From contig JBOGHU010000042.1 in assembly GCA_050742255.1 (NCBI GenBank), positions 1 through 11,235 on the forward strand: 11,235 nt of DNA, written 5' to 3'. Both the position numbers and the translations under genes were made by a program. A model generated the notes under the pieces. The model saw nothing but the letters and a program-made list of their open reading frames with translations, did no database searches and had not been told where the DNA came from. How positions within the stretch are numbered: the first letter of the stretch is position 1; the number at the start of each line of letters is the position of its first letter. This DNA is from JBOGHU01 sp050742255 (GTDB taxonomy: Bacteria; Actinomycetota; Acidimicrobiia; Acidimicrobiales; CADCSY01). Below are positions 9,247-11,235 of this stretch, in pieces.

Positions 9247-11025
9247 GGCATCGCCGACGACGACATCGAACGGGTCCGGGCGGCATCGGACCTGGTGGCG
9301 GTGGTGGGCGAGCACGTCGCCCTACGCCGATCGGGGAGCCGGTGGGTGGGGCTGTGCCCCTTCCACGCCGAGCGCACGGCGTCGTTCTCGGTCAACGGCG
9401 ACCTGGGCTTCTACTACTGCTTCGGGTGCGGGGCCAAGGGCGACGCCATCACCTTCGTGCGCGAGGTCCACCACCTCGACTTCGTGGCCGCGGTGGGGTG
9501 GCTGGCGGGGAGGGCCGGCGTCGAGCTCCGTTACGACTCCCGCCAGGAGTCGGGCCGTCACCGGCGCCGGGCCGCCCTGGTGGAGGCCATGGGCCAGGCC
9601 GTCGACTGGTACCACCAGCGACTGCTCGACGGGCCCGACGGGGCCGCCGCCCGCCGCTACCTCCGCTCTCGTGGCTATGACGGGGACCTGGTACGGCGGT
9701 TCCGGCTGGGGTGGGCCCCCGACGGCTGGGACACCCTCTGCCGGGCGCTGCGGCTCCCTGCCGACCTGCTGTCCGACACCGGGCTGGGCCTGGTCAACCG
9801 GCGGGGACGCCTCCAGGACCGCTTCCGGGCCCGGGTCCTCTTCCCCATCTTCGACGCCAGGGGCGACCCGCTGGCGCTGGGCGGCCGCGTCCTGCCGGGG
9901 GGGAGCGGACCCAAGTACAAGAACTCCCCGGCCACGCCCATCTACGACAAGGGCAGCGTGCTGTACGGCCTCAACTGGGCCAAGGCCGACGTGGTGGCCA
10001 GCGGAGAGGTCGTGGTGTGCGAGGGCTACACCGACGTCATGGGCTTCGCCCTGGCCGGACTGGCCCCGGCCGTGGCCACCTGCGGCACCGCCCTGACCGA
10101 CCGTCACATCGCCACCCTCCAGAGCTTCGCCGCCCGCCGGGTGGTCCTGGCCTTCGACGCCGACGCCGCCGGCCAGGGGGCAGCCGAGAGGCTCTACCAG
10201 TGGGAGCGACGGCACGGCATCGACCTCCACGTGGCGACGCTTCCCCCCGGGTCCGACCCCGCCGACCTGGCCCGGGACGACCCCGCGGCCCTCCGCGCCG
10301 CCGTCGTCGGCGCCACGCCCCTCCTGGCCCACCGCCTGGAGCGGCTCCTCGGCACCGTCGGTGCGGAGGGCTCGCCCGAGGCCCGGGCCCGGGCCGCGGA
10401 CGGGGCGGCGGCGCTGATCGCCGAGCACCCCAACCAGATCGTGCGCGAGGAGTACGCCGGCCGGGTGGCAGTGTCCCTCGGCGTGCGCCCCCAGCACCTC
10501 CTCCACCGCCAGGGCGGTCGCAGGCGGCAGGCGGCGCCCGCCGCCGTGACCGCGCCCCGCCGCCACGACAGCCCCGCCGTGATGGTGCTCCGCCTAGCCG
10601 TCCACCACCCCGAGCGCGTCGCCGACGTCCTCGACGACGTGCTCTTCGCCGACGAGGTCCACCTGGCCGCCTACCGGGCGCTTGCCGGTGCCCACACCTT
10701 CCACCAGGCCATCGCCGCCGCCGGTCCCGACGCCGCCGAGCTGCTCCAGCGCCTGGCCGTGGAGGAGGTCGACGTCGACGCCGACGACGTGGTCACCCTC
10801 CTCGTGGCTGAGACCGCGACCCGGGCCCACGCCCAGCTGGCAGCCCGGATAGAGGCCGACTACCGGGTGGAGGAGGTGCAGCAGGCCGACTGGCTCCGGC
10901 GCCGGATCGAGGACCTCCGCCACCCCGCAAAGCGCACCGCAGCCATCCGGCAGTTAGTAGCCTTGCTGTCGGACCGCGCCGAGGAGGGAAGTGACCCAGA
11001 GCTCCAGCACCCCCTACGTGGATGA
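9244..11025 (+). CDS. dnaG: DNA primase DnaG
   Basis: A 593-residue primase that makes the RNA primers for lagging-strand and fork-restart synthesis at the replisome. Domains: the N-terminal CHC2 zinc finger with Cys38-x2-His41 and Cys59-x2-Cys62; the RNA-polymerase core with LFPIFDARGDPLALGGRVL (199-217) and KYKNSPATPIYDKG (224-237); the TOPRIM metal site with Glu260 in CEGYTDV, and Asp305/Asp307 in AFDADAAGQGA; and a helical C-terminal helicase-interaction region (about 440-575). Length is normal. The GTG at 9244 begins the expected GIADDDIERVRAASDLV sequence; further upstream extension has no homologous look. The 3' end overlaps the rpoD start by 35 nt. Codon 571 is TTA followed by GTA, rare codons for this genome, and overlaps a TAGCCT hexamer that may be a promoter for rpoD. 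Confidence 0.96.
   Translation: MGIADDDIERVRAASDLVAVVGEHVALRRSGSRWVGLCPFHAERTASFSVNGDLGFYYCFGCGAKGDAITFVREVHHLDFVAAVGWLAGRAGVELRYDSRQESGRHRRRAALVEAMGQAVDWYHQRLLDGPDGAAARRYLRSRGYDGDLVRRFRLGWAPDGWDTLCRALRLPADLLSDTGLGLVNRRGRLQDRFRARVLFPIFDARGDPLALGGRVLPGGSGPKYKNSPATPIYDKGSVLYGLNWAKADVVASGEVVVCEGYTDVMGFALAGLAPAVATCGTALTDRHIATLQSFAARRVVLAFDADAAGQGAAERLYQWERRHGIDLHVATLPPGSDPADLARDDPAALRAAVVGATPLLAHRLERLLGTVGAEGSPEARARAADGAAALIAEHPNQIVREEYAGRVAVSLGVRPQHLLHRQGGRRRQAAPAAVTAPRRHDSPAVMVLRLAVHHPERVADVLDDVLFADEVHLAAYRALAGAHTFHQAIAAAGPDAAELLQRLAVEEVDVDADDVVTLLVAETATRAHAQLAARIEADYRVEEVQQADWLRRRIEDLRHPAKRTAAIRQLVALLSDRAEEGSDPELQHPLRG
10958..10963 (+). promoter_or_regulatory. Candidate internal -10 element for rpoD inside dnaG
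   Basis: TAGCCT, identical to the candidate glyQS -10 hexamer, lies in a small AT-enriched patch of the dnaG 3' end where dnaG uses the rare codons TTA and GTA. A start site about 7 nt downstream would give a leader of roughly 20 nt containing the rpoD Shine-Dalgarno. E. coli has a comparable rpoD promoter inside dnaG. No -35 element is evident. Confidence 0.35.
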
Positions 11026-11235
11026 GCGGGCCGCGGTCGAGGAGCTGCGGCTCCTCCTCGCCCGGGGCCGGATCACCGGGACCGTCACCGTCGACGAGGT
11101 GCTCTCCACGCTGGGGTCACCCGAGCCCACCCCCGGCTTCGTCGAGGCCATCACCGAGCTGCTCGGCAGCCAGGGCATCGCTGTCGACCCCGACGAGCCG
11201 GTCGAGGGCCCGGTCGACCCTGCCCCGCCCCCGCC
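10991..11235 (+). CDS. rpoD: RNA polymerase primary sigma factor RpoD (N-terminus, cut by window edge)
   Basis: The first 81 residues of what is most likely the principal sigma-70 factor. The visible part, with LRLLLARGRITGTVTVDEVL (19-38) and FVEAITELLGSQGIAV (50-65), fits sigma region 1.1, the N-terminal module that keeps free sigma off DNA and occupies the polymerase channel. An acidic, proline-rich linker begins at about residue 66. Regions 2-4, which would prove the assignment, are outside the window. The GTG at 10991 is preceded by GAGGAGGG (10981-10988), the strongest Shine-Dalgarno in the window, and lies 35 nt inside dnaG in another frame, so the two genes are translationally linked. 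An in-frame GTG at 11018 is an alternative start. The dnaG-rpoD order matches the classical macromolecular-synthesis operon; no rpsU is present upstream here. Confidence 0.85.
   Translation, partial: MTQSSSTPYVDERAAVEELRLLLARGRITGTVTVDEVLSTLGSPEPTPGFVEAITELLGSQGIAVDPDEPVEGPVDPAPPP

Noticed and set aside
9192..9395. N-terminal extension of the second yihY to an ATG at 9395
   Set aside because: The extension runs antisense through the dnaG start and zinc-finger codons and looks non-homologous; the GTG at 9191 has a Shine-Dalgarno and matches family length.
8136..9680. 514-codon plus-strand frame crossing terC, yihY and dnaG
   Set aside because: Out of frame with three recognised genes and composed of biased residues; a by-product of high GC at third codon positions.

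Overview
The window is a compact piece of a very GC-rich bacterial chromosome with housekeeping content. High GC, frequent GTG starts, TAnnnT-type -10 hexamers placed right before start codons, and a single-chain alpha2-type glycyl-tRNA synthetase together suggest an actinobacterium. A deep lineage such as Acidimicrobiia is possible, helped by the dnaG-rpoD adjacency and the ppdK-terC pairing. That placement is inference, because no rRNA or other marker was available to test it.

Layout. From the left edge, two minus-strand membrane-protein genes form a small operon: a BrkB/YihY-family protein (766-1689) followed by a degenerate PlsY-like acyltransferase (22-729). A 37-bp gap separates them from a divergent plus-strand run: uppS (1727-2446), recO (2455-3171), glyQS (3206-4510), ppdK (4598-7246) and terC (7255-8283). 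A second BrkB/YihY paralog (8280-9191, minus) converges on terC; the two stop codons share one CTAG tetranucleotide. It is also divergent from dnaG (9244-11025, plus). dnaG overlaps the start of a primary sigma factor gene, rpoD, which is cut by the right edge.

How the genes fit together. uppS makes the polyprenyl lipid carrier for cell-wall synthesis. recO is translationally coupled to it and serves recombinational repair. glyQS charges tRNA-Gly. ppdK interconverts pyruvate and PEP. terC is a likely metal-ion membrane protein. dnaG-rpoD is the primase/sigma pair of the classical macromolecular-synthesis operon. The two BrkB/YihY genes and the PlsY-like gene are envelope proteins without a defined role.

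Regulation. Four plus-strand genes (uppS, glyQS, ppdK, dnaG) carry a TAnnnT hexamer ending 7-8 nt before the start codon and mostly lack a good Shine-Dalgarno sequence, which suggests leaderless mRNAs. recO, the second yihY and rpoD instead have visible Shine-Dalgarno sequences. I see no mobile element, CRISPR array, tRNA/rRNA gene, toxin-antitoxin pair or defence system. No new multi-gene system is evident. The points most worth checking are a missing regulatory threonine in PPDK, the leaderless promoter series, the degenerate PlsY and an apparent promoter embedded in the 3' end of dnaG.
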